DNA of 64,000 bases from an uncultured Draconibacterium sp. Its GTDB lineage: Bacteria > Bacteroidota > Bacteroidia > Bacteroidales > Prolixibacteraceae. A model generated the notes under the pieces. That model did no database searches. It was given only the letters and a program-made list of their open reading frames with translations, and was not told the origin of the DNA. This document shows, one piece after another, positions 1 through 9,269 of this stretch (positions are counted from its first letter, which is position 1; each line of letters begins with the position of its first letter). The stretch is taken from the NCBI RefSeq assembly GCF_963675585.1, contig NZ_OY776414.1, positions 3,947,001-4,011,000 on the forward strand, in the 5' to 3' direction. A program made the translations under genes and the position numbers.

Positions 1-421
1 TAACGTTTGCATCTTTTCGTGCTCCTCTTATACTTACCTTGGCATGCTCTCCTTCCTGATGAACTTGTTTTACCAAGCCCCTTCTTCTCTCTTCGGTTAA
101 AACCGGAATATTGATGCGGATTGTTTCGCCATTATTATCCGGATTTAAACCCAGATTGGCATTCATAATCGCTTTTTCAATAGCAGGAATTAAGTTTTTC
201 TCCCAGGGTTGTACGGCCAGTGTCCGTGCATCAGGTGTACTTACGTTCGATACCTGAGCTAACGGAGTCATACTTCCATAATATTCTACCAGAACGCCAT
301 CCAACATACTTGGAGATGCTTTTCCTGCCCTAATGTGTACCAACTCCTTTTCCAAGTGCTCAACAGCAGCACTCATTTTCTCATTACAAATGTCTAAAAC
401 AAATTCAACTTCTTCTTGCAT
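1..421 (-). CDS. frr: Ribosome recycling factor, 3' end cut by window edge
   Basis: Ribosome recycling factor acts with EF-G to split the post-termination ribosome in the cytoplasm. Reading the minus strand from the ATG at 421 gives about 140 residues beginning MQEEVEFVLDICNEKM. Typical RRF features follow: an IRAGKASPSMLDG segment, then YYGSMTPLAQ, and later INIPVLTEERRRGLVKQ. The family is about 185 residues long, so roughly 45 C-terminal residues lie outside the window. It sits 106 bases downstream of pyrH on the same strand, the usual bacterial order pyrH-frr. A -7-like element at 457-464 may give it its own promoter. Identification is by conserved sequence and synteny, and I am confident of it. 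Confidence 0.96.
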   Translation of the reverse strand, partial: MQEEVEFVLDICNEKMSAAVEHLEKELVHIRAGKASPSMLDGVLVEYYGSMTPLAQVSNVSTPDARTLAVQPWEKNLIPAIEKAIMNANLGLNPDNNGETIRINIPVLTEERRRGLVKQVHQEGEHAKVSIRGARKDANV

Positions 422-456
422 TAGGATAAGCCTGTTTTCCAATTTTGGACTGTTAG

Positions 457-464
457 CAAATATA
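457..464 (-). promoter_or_regulatory. Candidate -7 element upstream of frr
   Basis: The minus strand reads TATATTTG, matching the Bacteroidota -7 consensus TAnnTTTG, about 36 bases upstream of the frr start. No clear -33 TTTG is seen at the expected 19-21 base spacing, so this is tentative. It would let frr be transcribed separately from pyrH. Confidence 0.4.
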
Positions 465-527
465 GAAAAAATATATTTACGCGAAAATTTTTTATATAAT
501 TTATTACAAATTCAAATAGTGAAAGGA

Positions 528-1238
528 TTAACTGTGAACCAAAGTTCCTATTTCATCACCTTGCATAACTTTCTGTAAATTACCCTTTTCATCCATATTA
601 AACACATAAATAGGTAAATTGTTTTCTTTACACAAGGTTGTAGCAGTTAAATCCATAATTCGCAAATTCCGGTTGTAAATTTCGTCGAAACTAATTTTAT
701 CAAATTTAGTTGCACCCGGATCCTTTTCCGGATCGGCTGTATAAATACCGTCAACTCGTGTTCCTTTCAGCATAAGCTCGGCTTCAATTTCGATTCCACG
801 AAGAGCGCTTGCAGTGTCGGTAGTAAAATATGGATTCCCGGTTCCGCCTGAAATAATTACTACTTCACCATTTGAAAGAGCTTCAACTGCTTTTTCTTTG
901 CTATAGTATTCTCCAACAGGTTCCATGCGAATGGCTGTAAGTACTTTCGATTTTACTCCTGCATTTACCAGGGCTGAATTAAGCGCAAGACTGTTTATTA
1001 CAGTCGCCAGCATTCCCATCTGATCACCCTTTACGCGGTCAAATCCTTTGGCAGCTCCACTTAAACCACGAAAAATATTTCCGCCGCCAATTACAATTCC
1101 AACCTGAACGCCTGATTTTACAATTTCTGCAATTTCTTCTGCATAATCACTCAGACGATTCTGATCAATTCCGTATTGCTGATCTCCCATTAACGATTCG
1201 CCACTCAGTTTTAAAAGAATACGTTTGTATTTAGCCAT
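528..1238 (-). CDS. pyrH: UMP kinase
   Basis: Cytoplasmic hexameric uridylate kinase, converting UMP and ATP to UDP and ADP in pyrimidine nucleotide synthesis. It belongs to the amino-acid kinase fold, not the NMP-kinase fold. The 236 residues match the usual family length. Visible motifs are an N-terminal KRILLKLSGESL phosphate-binding segment, IVIGGGNIFRG near residues 48-58, DQMGMLATVINSLAL, and GGTGNPYFTTDTASALRG, which forms the nucleotide and UMP site. The ATG at 1238 gives the expected MAKYKRILLKLSGE start. It is followed by frr on the same strand. Confidence 0.98.
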   Translation of the reverse strand: MAKYKRILLKLSGESLMGDQQYGIDQNRLSDYAEEIAEIVKSGVQVGIVIGGGNIFRGLSGAAKGFDRVKGDQMGMLATVINSLALNSALVNAGVKSKVLTAIRMEPVGEYYSKEKAVEALSNGEVVIISGGTGNPYFTTDTASALRGIEIEAELMLKGTRVDGIYTADPEKDPGATKFDKISFDEIYNRNLRIMDLTATTLCKENNLPIYVFNMDEKGNLQKVMQGDEIGTLVHS

Positions 1239-1571
1239 GTTTGTTTTGTTTGTATTTGTTATCCATGTCTTTTGCAGACTAACACTACCAAAGGAAGGCG
1301 TAAAGATAATTCAAATCCCTGATTCAGAAAATATATTCTGTTTTTTTAGGCAAGTAAGCCGTTTTAGCTATTTCCATACAATCGACAAAATTGGCAGTGA
1401 TGAGAGCGGCCCGGCTGGCTGAATGCAAAAAAAGCCAGGCGTTAAAAAACGCTGGCTTTATTACTCTCAATTGTGCAATTCAATTACCCTTCGCACATAT
1501 ATAACAGTTATTTCTTTATGCCGGAATTAAAACAGTGCTTGTTGTTATATATCTCACACCTTATTCAGTGA
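1239..1571. other. Intergenic region between pyrH and the acyl-CoA synthetase
   Basis: This 333-base stretch holds the pyrH upstream region and the 3' end of the acyl-CoA synthetase unit, including the hairpin terminator at 1431-1459. I see no TAnnTTTG element for pyrH and no convincing small gene. A 65-residue plus-strand frame at 1225-1422 has no recognisable features and is not called. Confidence 0.6.
1431..1459 (-). terminator. Rho-independent terminator after the acyl-CoA synthetase gene
   Basis: The plus strand reads AAAGCCAGGCGTT then AACGCTGGCTTT, a 12-bp stem with one bulged G and a short A-rich loop. On the minus strand it is followed by a run of seven Ts. It lies about 110 bases past the stop codon at 1572. 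Confidence 0.8.
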
Positions 1572-3224
1572 TCAAATAATCTCAATTCCTCTTTCTTCGC
1601 ACAATTTAACCGACAACTGACTGAGTTTGTATTTTTGAATTTTACCGCTTGCGGTCATTGGAAATTCATCGACGAAAAAGATATATTTTGGAATTTTGAA
1701 CCTCGCAATATTTCCTCTGCAGAAATCAACGATTTCTTCTTCGCTTAGATTTTGTCCACTTTTTAGTTTTATAAATGCTCCAACAGCTTCGCCATACTTT
1801 TTACTCGGAACAGCTGCAACTTCAACGGCTTCAATTTGCGGCAGGCGATAAAGATAATTTTCAATTTCGCGCGGATAAATGTTCTCACCACCCCGAATAA
1901 TCATATCCTTTATTCGTCCGGTTATCCGATAAAAACCATCTACGGTTTTAACAGCCAAATCACCCGAATGCAACCAGCCATCTTCGTCTATTGCTTTGGC
2001 TGTGGCTTCCGGATTGTTATAATAACCTTTCATAACGTTGTATCCGCGGCAGCATATTTCGCCTTGTTCTTCTACCGAACAGTCTTCTCCTGTTTCCGGA
2101 TTTACAATCTTTACCTCCACATTTGGAAATTCAAAACCAACCGTGGTCGATCTTACTTCTGCGGAGTTGTGAGTCCGTGTTGCTGTCATTCCCGGCGATG
2201 ATTCGGTTAAACCATACACAATAATTATATCCTTCATGTTCATTTTGCCCATTACCTGGTTCATGGTTTCTATCGGACAAAGTGCCCCTGCCATAATTCC
2301 GGTTCGTAACGAACTTAAATCAAACATATCGAACATGGGGTGGTTTAATTCGGCAATAAACATGGTGGGTACGCCATATAAAGCTGTACATTTTTCTTTT
2401 TGAACCGATGCAAGCACCATTAACGGATCAAAGTCTTCGGTAAAAACCATAGTGGAACCATGCGTAATTATTGCACAAACAGCTAAAACACAACCAAAAC
2501 AATGAAACAAGGGAACACAAACCAAAAGACGATCATCTTCGGTGTACTTCATACACTCGCCGGTGGCAAATCCATTGTTTAAAATATTGTGGTGCGATAA
2601 CATTACTCCTTTGGGAAAACCGGTTGTCCCCGAAGTGTACTGCATGTTAATTACATCGTGGCAGTTTAAGGTTTCTTTTACACTTTCAAGCTCTAAATCG
2701 TCGATGTGGCTACCCAGCAAAATAAGTTCAGTGGTATTGTACATTCCCCTGTGTTTTTGCTGTCCGATAAACCCTACATTTTTTAGTTCCGGAAATCTTT
2801 CACTATTCAGCTCGCCCCGCGCCTGTGTTTTTAACTCCGGTACCAGCTCAAATATCATTTTTACGTAATCGCTGTCTCGGTAACCATCAATTAAAAACAA
2901 GGTATTTATATCTGCATTTTTTAGCAAATAATCAAGTTCGGCCAATTTGTAATTGGTATTTATGGTTACCAATATTGCACCTATTTTTGCTGTGGCAAAC
3001 ATCAGGGTAGTCCAGTCGGGCACATTCTTTGCCCAAATACCTACTTTGTCGCCCGGTTTTATGCCAATAAAAAGCAATCCTTTTGCCAGCTGATCAACAC
3101 GATCGTTAAACTCTTGATATGTAAAACGTAAATCGCGATCGGGATAAACTATAAAATCTTTATCCGGGGTTTCGTATGCCCATTTTTCGAGCATTTGCCC
3201 CAGTGTATAATCAAGTAGCTGCAT
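1572..3224 (-). CDS. AMP-dependent acyl-CoA synthetase (fatty-acid-CoA ligase family)
   Basis: ANL-superfamily adenylate-forming enzyme that activates a carboxylic acid with ATP and joins it to CoA. At 550 residues it has normal family length. Visible motifs: the P-loop [11 protein letters not shown] near residues 195-206, [26 protein letters not shown], the hinge [19 protein letters not shown], and the C-terminal [11 protein letters not shown] whose lysine (about 529) is the adenylation catalytic residue. No signal peptide or membrane segment is seen. The substrate cannot be read from sequence; medium- or long-chain fatty acids are likely by family. It starts 20 bases after the XRE-cupin regulator stops, so the two are almost certainly co-transcribed from the promoter at 3846-3876 and end at the hairpin at 1431. 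Confidence 0.93.
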   Translation of the reverse strand: MQLLDYTLGQMLEKWAYETPDKDFIVYPDRDLRFTYQEFNDRVDQLAKGLLFIGIKPGDKVGIWAKNVPDWTTLMFATAKIGAILVTINTNYKLAELDYLLKNADINTLFLIDGYRDSDYVKMIFELVPELKTQARGELNSERFPELKNVGFIGQQKHRGMYNTTELILLGSHIDDLELESVKETLNCHDVINMQYTSGTTGFPKGVMLSHHNILNNGFATGECMKYTEDDRLLVCVPLFHCFGCVLAVCAIITHGSTMVFTEDFDPLMVLASVQKEKCTALYGVPTMFIAELNHPMFDMFDLSSLRTGIMAGALCPIETMNQVMGKMNMKDIIIVYGLTESSPGMTATRTHNSAEVRSTTVGFEFPNVEVKIVNPETGEDCSVEEQGEICCRGYNVMKGYYNNPEATAKAIDEDGWLHSGDLAVKTVDGFYRITGRIKDMIIRGGENIYPREIENYLYRLPQIEAVEVAAVPSKKYGEAVGAFIKLKSGQNLSEEEIVDFCRGNIARFKIPKYIFFVDEFPMTASGKIQKYKLSQLSVKLCEERGIEII

Positions 3225-3244
3225 GTTTTTAAATTAAAATAAAA

Positions 3245-3817
3245 TTATACCGGAGTATAAATAACCGCAAGAATTTTTGCGACCTGATTCCCACCAGCAT
3301 GTACATTGTGTGCTACTATCGAATCAAGATAAATGGTATCTCCTTTTTCAAGCAGGTATATTTCTTTGCCATAGTTAATCTCCACATTCCCTTCCAACAC
3401 AAAAATAAACTCCTCACCCTCGTGCGACGAAAGTTTATAATCCGACTCGGAAGCAGGTTCTATTTCAACAACAAAAGGTTCCATGTGTCGTCCTGCTTTT
3501 GCCTGCGCCAACGAAAAGAAATTCAGATGCTCACGAGAGCTTTCGTCTTTGGTTGAAAAACTTAATGCAGCTTGTGCTTCACCAGCTTTTACTACTGCAG
3601 GACCAATGCTGTCCACATCGTCGAGAAAGGTTCCGATACGAACGCCAAAAGCACGTGATATTTTTATAAGATGCCCCAGGGAAGGAACAGTTCCGTTTTC
3701 TTCAATTTCCTCCAGTTGTACAACATCCAGATTTGCTTTAACAGCAAAATGCTCACGAGTTATTTTTCTAAACTCGCGAAACTCTTTGATCTTTTTGCCA
3801 ATATTTTTCCGGCTCAT
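3245..3817 (-). CDS. XRE-family regulator with C-terminal cupin sensor domain
   Basis: Transcription regulator of 190 residues. Residues about 5-60 form an XRE-type helix-turn-helix (IGKKIKEFREFRKITREHFA, then NLDVVQLEEIE). Residues about 115-185 form a single cupin barrel with HEGEEFIFVLEGNVEI and an IYLDSIVAHNVHAGG segment supplying likely metal- or ligand-binding histidines. The frame is open upstream to 3901, but I choose the ATG at 3817 because the consensus promoter at 3846-3876 lies inside that extension and MSRKNIGKKIKEF is the normal family start. It is followed 20 bases later by the acyl-CoA synthetase. I infer that it senses a carboxylate or acyl-CoA related to that enzyme and regulates its own unit; the ligand is unknown. 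Confidence 0.9.
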   Translation of the reverse strand: MSRKNIGKKIKEFREFRKITREHFAVKANLDVVQLEEIEENGTVPSLGHLIKISRAFGVRIGTFLDDVDSIGPAVVKAGEAQAALSFSTKDESSREHLNFFSLAQAKAGRHMEPFVVEIEPASESDYKLSSHEGEEFIFVLEGNVEINYGKEIYLLEKGDTIYLDSIVAHNVHAGGNQVAKILAVIYTPV

Positions 3818-3845
3818 TGCGATATGGTTTACAATTTTTGTTCTA

Positions 3846-3876
3846 CAAAAGTAAATTTTGAAACAATAATCGCAAA
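3846..3876 (-). promoter_or_regulatory. Bacteroidota-type promoter for the XRE regulator unit
   Basis: The minus strand carries TTTG (3873-3876), a 19-base spacer and TACTTTTG (3846-3853). This matches the primary Bacteroidota consensus TTTG-N19-21-TAnnTTTG exactly. Transcription should begin just before 3840, leaving a leader of about 20 bases before the ATG at 3817. Confidence 0.75.
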
Positions 3877-3879
3877 AAT

Positions 3880-3908
3880 AAAAAAGGTGCCTTACGAGCA
3901 CCTTTTTT
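3880..3908. terminator. Terminator after glgP, abutting the regulator promoter
   Basis: AAAAAAGGTGC, a 7-base loop and GCACCTTTTTT form an 11-bp hairpin 17 bases past the glgP stop at 3925. T-runs follow on both strands, so it can work in either direction. Its minus-strand T tail runs directly into the -33 element of the XRE regulator promoter. Confidence 0.85.
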
Positions 3909-3924
3909 AATATAAATTAAATTC

Positions 3925-6501
3925 TTAGTTAATCCACTTTACATATTTGAAATCCTGACGGTGAGGAAGTGCTTCATGTTTTGGGAATAAACGGAAGCTG
4001 TAGGCAAACGATCCCGGATGATCAGGCTTAATAATATGCTTGTAACAGCAAACAGTTCCTTCACATTTTTCTGACTCGAACTCCACTGCAGCAACTATTC
4101 TGTCTTTTCCATCCTCGTTTTCCGTAATTACTACTTCCAAGCCAATTTCTTTGGCATTTAGTCCTTTCAGGTCAACCCAAACGCGAACAGGATACTTTTC
4201 TCCCATCAACATTTTTTGTGTAATACCATCAATGATCTCAATTTTCTTTACTTCGATCTCATCCCACTTAGCCGCAACTTTTGCTTTCCATTCAGCCAGT
4301 TCTTTGGCCAGTTTGAAGCTGTCAGCTTTCACTTTTTTAGCCTGATCAAACTGTGGATTGTAGTACCTGTCCTGATAATCTTTTATCATACGTCCGGTAG
4401 TAAAGTTTGGCGCAACGTTAGCCAATGTATTCTTTACAAAACCTACCCACTTTTCAGGAATATCTTGTGAGTTACGTGTATAATATGCCGGTACAACCTC
4501 CTGTTCCAAAATGTCATAAATGGTTTCTGCATCCAGTTCATCCTGAAAATCCTGAACATCGTAAGTACGCTCGGCAGGCAATGCCCAACCTGCATTTTTT
4601 TGATACCCTTCAACCCACCAGCCATCGAGAACTGAGAAGTGAAGTGTTCCGTTCATAACTCCTTTTTCGCCACTGGTACCCGAAGCTTCCAGCGGACGAG
4701 TTGGAGTATTCATCCAAATGTCAACACCTTGCAGCAACATTTTTGCAAGGTTCATATCGTAATTCTGAACAAAAAGGATTTTACCTCTGAATTCAGGCAT
4801 TTTTGATACTTCAACAATGTGTTTAATTAAATCCTGACCGGCTTTATCGGCAGGGTGCGCTTTTCCGGCAAAAATAAATTGCACCGGACGTTCGGGATTG
4901 TTTACAATTTTCGACAGGTTATCTAAATTACGGAACAAAAGATGCGCACGTTTGTAAGTAGCAAATCTTCGCGCAAAACCTATGGTTAAAGTATTTGGGT
5001 TCAATTTACCCATTACTTCGGTAATTAGTTTCGGATTCTCCGAACGTTTGATCCAGTTGTCAGAAAAACGTTGTTTAATATAATTGATCATTTTCTGACG
5101 AAGCTTTTTACGAAGCTCCCAGATTTCTGCATCCGGCACATTGTATATGTTTTTCCAAACCTCAAAATTCAATTGTGTGGCCGGAAACTCTTCGCCAAAA
5201 TATTTTTTATGAATTTCTTTCCATTCTTGTGCTGCCCAGGTTGGATAATGAACTCCGTTGGTTACATAACCAATTTCAAGTTCTTCTTCCAGATACCCTT
5301 TGTACAAGTCTTTTAAAACTTCTTTACTTACATCGCCGTGCAACATACTCACACCATTAATTCCGTGCGATAAGTTACTGGCCAGGTAGCTCATGTTAAA
5401 ATGATCTTCCTCAATCCTTGTTTTTCCCAGCATTTCAAACTCTTCCCAGGCTAAGCCCAATTTATCAGAGAAGAATCCCATATAATATCGGAACAAATCG
5501 TTGTGGAACGAGTCGTGGCCGGCAGGAACCGGAGTATGCGTAGTAAATACAGTTGAAGCGCTTACTACTTCTTTAGCTTCGGCAAAAGTTAATTTTTCAG
5601 TTTCAATAAGGTCTGAGATTCTTTCGATACCAATAAAAGCAGCATGACCCTCGTTACAGTGGTACACATCAGATTTGTATCCCAGTCTATTTAGTGCTTT
5701 TATACCTCCCAAACCAAGCAGCATTTCCTGTTTTAAGCGGTTTTCGTTATCGCCACCATACAAATGGTGAGTTACAAAACGATCGGCTTCGTTGTTTTCA
5801 TGGTGGTCGGCATCTAATAAATACAATTTAACCGAACCAACATTTGTTTGCCAAACACGGGCAATCAAATTTCTTCCCGGATAACTTACCTCAACACTCA
5901 CCCAGTTTCCATCTGCATCGAGAGCAGGTTCTACAGGAATTTTAGAAAATTGCTGAGCATCGTAGTTGGCCATTTGCTCGCCGTGTAAATTCAGGGTTTG
6001 TTTAAAATAACCGTAACGGTATAATAAACCTACTGCAACCAAATTTACTTTCGAGTCACTGGCTTCTTTTAAGTAGTCACCAGCCAAAATACCCAAACCT
6101 CCTGAGAAAATCTTTAAACTATCGTGTAACCCGTATTCCATACTAAAATAAGCAATCTCGGGTCCTTCCAGTGTTTTTCGATCATTCAAATAATTGTTGA
6201 ATAACTCGTAAGCAGCATGCATTTTACTTAAAAAATGATCATCGTTTTCCAATTCCTTGTATCGGTTGTAACTCACACGGTCTAACAATACAATCGGGTT
6301 ATGCTCACATTCTTCCCAAATCTCAGCATCGATGTATTGAAACAATTCGCGTGCTTCGCTATTCCAAACCCACCAAAGGTTTCTTGATAAATTTTTAAGC
6401 GGAGTCAGCGACTCCGGCAAATTCGATTCAACAATTATTCTTTTCCATACCGGCTCTTCAATAACCGGATTCTTTATAAATCTTACTTTTCCTTTTTCCA
6501 T
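3925..6501 (-). CDS. glgP: Alpha-glucan (glycogen) phosphorylase, GT35
   Basis: Cytoplasmic PLP-dependent phosphorylase that releases glucose 1-phosphate from non-reducing ends of alpha-1,4-glucan. The 858 residues fit the bacterial and archaeal alpha-glucan phosphorylase subfamily, with an N-terminal domain of unknown function (LTPLKNLSRNLWWVWNSEA) before the phosphorylase core. Core motifs are FSMEYGLHDSLKIFSGGLG, HCNEGHAAF, and EASGTSGEKGVMNG, whose lysine near residue 612 should bind pyridoxal phosphate. It is the last gene of the glycogen cluster, separated from GH57 by 124 bases that include a possible promoter (6549-6556) and a small GACCAT/ATGGTC hairpin. A strong terminator follows at 3880-3908. 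Confidence 0.96.
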   Translation of the reverse strand: MEKGKVRFIKNPVIEEPVWKRIIVESNLPESLTPLKNLSRNLWWVWNSEARELFQYIDAEIWEECEHNPIVLLDRVSYNRYKELENDDHFLSKMHAAYELFNNYLNDRKTLEGPEIAYFSMEYGLHDSLKIFSGGLGILAGDYLKEASDSKVNLVAVGLLYRYGYFKQTLNLHGEQMANYDAQQFSKIPVEPALDADGNWVSVEVSYPGRNLIARVWQTNVGSVKLYLLDADHHENNEADRFVTHHLYGGDNENRLKQEMLLGLGGIKALNRLGYKSDVYHCNEGHAAFIGIERISDLIETEKLTFAEAKEVVSASTVFTTHTPVPAGHDSFHNDLFRYYMGFFSDKLGLAWEEFEMLGKTRIEEDHFNMSYLASNLSHGINGVSMLHGDVSKEVLKDLYKGYLEEELEIGYVTNGVHYPTWAAQEWKEIHKKYFGEEFPATQLNFEVWKNIYNVPDAEIWELRKKLRQKMINYIKQRFSDNWIKRSENPKLITEVMGKLNPNTLTIGFARRFATYKRAHLLFRNLDNLSKIVNNPERPVQFIFAGKAHPADKAGQDLIKHIVEVSKMPEFRGKILFVQNYDMNLAKMLLQGVDIWMNTPTRPLEASGTSGEKGVMNGTLHFSVLDGWWVEGYQKNAGWALPAERTYDVQDFQDELDAETIYDILEQEVVPAYYTRNSQDIPEKWVGFVKNTLANVAPNFTTGRMIKDYQDRYYNPQFDQAKKVKADSFKLAKELAEWKAKVAAKWDEIEVKKIEIIDGITQKMLMGEKYPVRVWVDLKGLNAKEIGLEVVITENEDGKDRIVAAVEFESEKCEGTVCCYKHIIKPDHPGSFAYSFRLFPKHEALPHRQDFKYVKWIN

Positions 6502-6548
6502 TTCCTTACTTTTTAAACGTCAGTCAACCAGACCATTTAATTCATGGT

Positions 6549-6556
6549 CAAAAATA
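6549..6556 (-). promoter_or_regulatory. Candidate -7 element for glgP
   Basis: The minus strand reads TATTTTTG, matching TAnnTTTG, about 48 bases upstream of the glgP ATG and inside the only sizeable gap in the lower half of the operon. No -33 TTTG is found at normal spacing, so the call is tentative. It would allow phosphorylase to be expressed independently of the synthetic genes. Confidence 0.4.
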
Positions 6557-6625
6557 GAGTATACTTTGTAATAATTGTACGTTTTACAATTTTCGAAGTG
6601 CGAATTTAATGTTGCATAACATATC

Positions 6626-7954
6626 TTATTTCTTTTTTCGAGGTGTTATCTTCCTCTTTTTCGCTTTTTGTAAACGCAAAAGATCGGCTTCCATCTTCCT
6701 AATTTTCTCATCTTTTTCTTCTACCAACTTGTGAAGTGCCGCTATTTCATTGTCCATCTCGTTTTCAGGAACCATGGCATTTAATCTAATTTTAAAATCG
6801 CTTAACACATTCATGTAATTGATAAAGGCCTGGTAGGGCGAATCGAAGGGATTAAAAGCCTTGTGCACCTCTCCATCGGAAAAATACTTGGTAGACATGT
6901 AATAAAAATGGTCGCTTCCCTGCAGATAGTTCCAGTCTTTTAACAATTCGGGATGGGTACATTTTGCCATCTGACTTTTCATATCATACAATTTGGCAAA
7001 TGCTTCTTTTTGCATCCCGTTTCCCAGCCAGGCGGTTAAATCGCGTTCTTCGTCGGCCCACGAAATGGGGTGTGGAACACTCACTGCCGATACCGGTTGT
7101 AGTTTTTCAACAACTTCGGAAGGTGTGGCAAATTCGAGATTTTTGCTGCTCACTACTTTTTTTGTGAAAGCTTCAAGAAATTCGAAAATACCCGTTTCCT
7201 TTGTCTGGCGGTCGCCAAAAGCTTCGTAGTTTAAAAACAAATTAACAACTTCCTCTTTCGAATTCAATTTCTCCAGCCAGTTCACGTACTTATCTGCGGT
7301 GAGCGGAAATTCTGCCCAGTTTTTATTGGAGAAACGAAAAGCAATATCGTCGCTGAGTTTAAAGTTGCGCATCAATACTTTTAAGCGTGGATTTATGGCA
7401 TTTACATACATAAAATTGGGACTTTTCCATCCCAGCACATGTTTGGCACCTTCGGTTAACATGGCCGAGTAGCCCATTTTTGCAACACGCTGGCCAATTT
7501 CGTCGGAATACACCATCTCGGTATTTCTGAATACACGCGGTTTATGGCCAAACAATCCAAAAATGCGATTGTCGTGCTGTTTTACCTGGTCGGCAAAAAT
7601 TGCAGCATCTTTTAACGATGCCAGCGAATGCGAGTAGGTTTCTGATAGAAACTCAACACACCCTGTTTTTGCCAGTTTTTGAAACGACTCTATTACTTCA
7701 GGCGCATACAATTCGAACTGCTCGAGCGCAACTCCCGTTATTGAAAAGGACACTTTAAATTTCCCTTCCAACTTATTGGCCAGTTCCAGCAACAATTTAT
7801 TCGTAGGTAAATAGCTGTTTTCAGCCACTTTACGCATGATTGTTTCGTTTGAATAATCGTCGTAATAATAATGGTCGTTGCCTATATCGAAAAACCGGTA
7901 GCGGCGGTGCCTAAACGGTTGATGTATCTGAAAAAATAAACAAATTGATTTCAT
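6626..7954 (-). CDS. GH57 alpha-amylase/glucanotransferase-family protein
   Basis: Glycoside hydrolase family 57 protein of 442 residues, probably cytoplasmic because no signal peptide is seen. Motifs visible in order are LFFQIHQPFRHRRYRFFD at the N-terminus, EFLSETYSHSLASL, VFRNTEMVYSDEIG (the glutamate near residue 146 is in the position of the GH57 nucleophile), and LFLNYEAFGDRQ. The last about 40 residues are a charged coiled coil ending in a basic tail (KKRKITPRKKK), which is unusual for a pure enzyme and could mediate oligomer or polymer contact. It starts 12 bases after the GT4 gene stops. GH57 members next to GT4 and debranching genes are common in Bacteroidota glycogen loci; whether it hydrolyses or transfers alpha-1,4-glucan cannot be told from sequence. 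Confidence 0.9.
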   Translation of the reverse strand: MKSICLFFQIHQPFRHRRYRFFDIGNDHYYYDDYSNETIMRKVAENSYLPTNKLLLELANKLEGKFKVSFSITGVALEQFELYAPEVIESFQKLAKTGCVEFLSETYSHSLASLKDAAIFADQVKQHDNRIFGLFGHKPRVFRNTEMVYSDEIGQRVAKMGYSAMLTEGAKHVLGWKSPNFMYVNAINPRLKVLMRNFKLSDDIAFRFSNKNWAEFPLTADKYVNWLEKLNSKEEVVNLFLNYEAFGDRQTKETGIFEFLEAFTKKVVSSKNLEFATPSEVVEKLQPVSAVSVPHPISWADEERDLTAWLGNGMQKEAFAKLYDMKSQMAKCTHPELLKDWNYLQGSDHFYYMSTKYFSDGEVHKAFNPFDSPYQAFINYMNVLSDFKIRLNAMVPENEMDNEIAALHKLVEEKDEKIRKMEADLLRLQKAKKRKITPRKKK

Positions 7955-7966
7955 GCCTTTGTGTGT

Positions 7967-9259
7967 TTAATTCTGTGTTAGAGCCTCAACATATACTTTT
8001 CTTACATTATTAGCCGAGTCGGTCCATTTCAAACCGGCCACTTCGTCTTTTCCTTCCGTTTTAAAATGTTCGGCCAACGACGAATAATTCAAAACGCCAT
8101 GAATGGCATCTGCCATTGCATGTGTATCCCAAAAATCGATTTTAATGGCGTGGTCTAAAACTTCGGCCACCCCCGATTGATTGGAAATTATTACCGGTAC
8201 TTTTAACTGCATGGCTTCGAGTGGAACAATTCCAAAAGGTTCAGAAACCGAAGGCATTACAAAAACATCGGTCATATTAAATAAATTCTGAACATCGTTT
8301 CCTTTCAAAAAACCAGTAAAATGAAACCTGTCAGCAATTTTTAAATCGGCAATCCGGGTAACCATTGCATGCATTAAATCGCCACTTCCGGCCATTACAA
8401 AACGTACATTTTGCATTTTTTTAAGGACCAGATTTGCGGCTTCAATAAAATATTCGGGGCCCTTTTGCATGGTAATCCTACCTAAAAAAGTAACCACTTT
8501 CTCATTTATCGACTTGGGTGGTAATTCTTCCTGTTCTTCCTGAACCGGTTCAACAGCATTGTACACGGTTACAACTTTTTCGGGTGGTATCCCGTATTTT
8601 TCAATTACCACATTTCGTGTTAAATTACTTACAGTTATAATTTTATCTGCCACTTCCATTCCTTCGCGTTCAATGGCATAAACATTTGGATTTACATTCC
8701 CCCCACTTCTGTCGAAATCGGTAGCATGAACATGAACGACCAAAGGCAAACCGGTTGCATTTTTGGCGGCAATACCCGCCGGATAAGCCAGCCAGTCGTG
8801 GGCATGTATTACATCGTATTTGTTTTCGGCGGCAATAATTTGCGCCACAAGAGCATAATCTCTTATCTCTTGCATTAATCCAGGTCCGTATGTACCGGTA
8901 AAATTAATTTTGGCGTTTTCATCCGTCTCCACAAATTTTGTCTGTGGGGTGTATTTTTCGCTTTTTAATTTCCAAAACTCTTCTTCGCCAACATAAGGAA
9001 TAATTTGCGAATCAACTTCCAGGTATTCAATTGTTTTGTTTCCTTCGGCAAACTGAAAATCCTTTTTTGACACCGCAACAGTATTGGCGCCAATTAAATG
9101 CATTGTTGTTTGGTCCTCGTCGCCAAATGCTTTTGGAACAACAAACGTTACCTCCATGTCTTCAATTTCGGCCAAGCCTTTGGTAAGCCCGTAACAAGCC
9201 GTTCCCAGTCCTCCTGAAATGTGCGGAGGAAACTCCCATCCAAACATCAATACTTTCAT
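7967..9259 (-). CDS. GT4-family glycosyltransferase, glycogen synthase-like
   Basis: Retaining GT-B glycosyltransferase of 430 residues. The N-terminus MKVLMFGWEFPPHISGGLG carries the donor/acceptor glycine loop typical of starch/glycogen synthases and GT4 enzymes. VIHAHDWLAYPAGIAAKN, VVTFLGRITMQKGPEYFIEA, and the EPFGIVPLE motif (two glutamates eight residues apart) of the nucleotide-sugar site follow. It has no membrane segment. No separate glgA or glgC lies in the window, so by position this enzyme is the best candidate chain-elongating synthase of the cluster. It is tightly packed between the debranching enzyme (10-base gap) and GH57 (12-base gap), indicating one transcript. The donor, ADP- or UDP-glucose, is not decidable here. 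Confidence 0.9.
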   Translation of the reverse strand: MKVLMFGWEFPPHISGGLGTACYGLTKGLAEIEDMEVTFVVPKAFGDEDQTTMHLIGANTVAVSKKDFQFAEGNKTIEYLEVDSQIIPYVGEEEFWKLKSEKYTPQTKFVETDENAKINFTGTYGPGLMQEIRDYALVAQIIAAENKYDVIHAHDWLAYPAGIAAKNATGLPLVVHVHATDFDRSGGNVNPNVYAIEREGMEVADKIITVSNLTRNVVIEKYGIPPEKVVTVYNAVEPVQEEQEELPPKSINEKVVTFLGRITMQKGPEYFIEAANLVLKKMQNVRFVMAGSGDLMHAMVTRIADLKIADRFHFTGFLKGNDVQNLFNMTDVFVMPSVSEPFGIVPLEAMQLKVPVIISNQSGVAEVLDHAIKIDFWDTHAMADAIHGVLNYSSLAEHFKTEGKDEVAGLKWTDSANNVRKVYVEALTQN

Positions 9260-9269
9260 AGCTAATTCC

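Noticed and set aside
3818-3901. 28-residue N-terminal extension of the XRE regulator
   Set aside because: It overlaps the promoter and terminator and has cysteine/phenylalanine-rich content not seen in XRE regulators.
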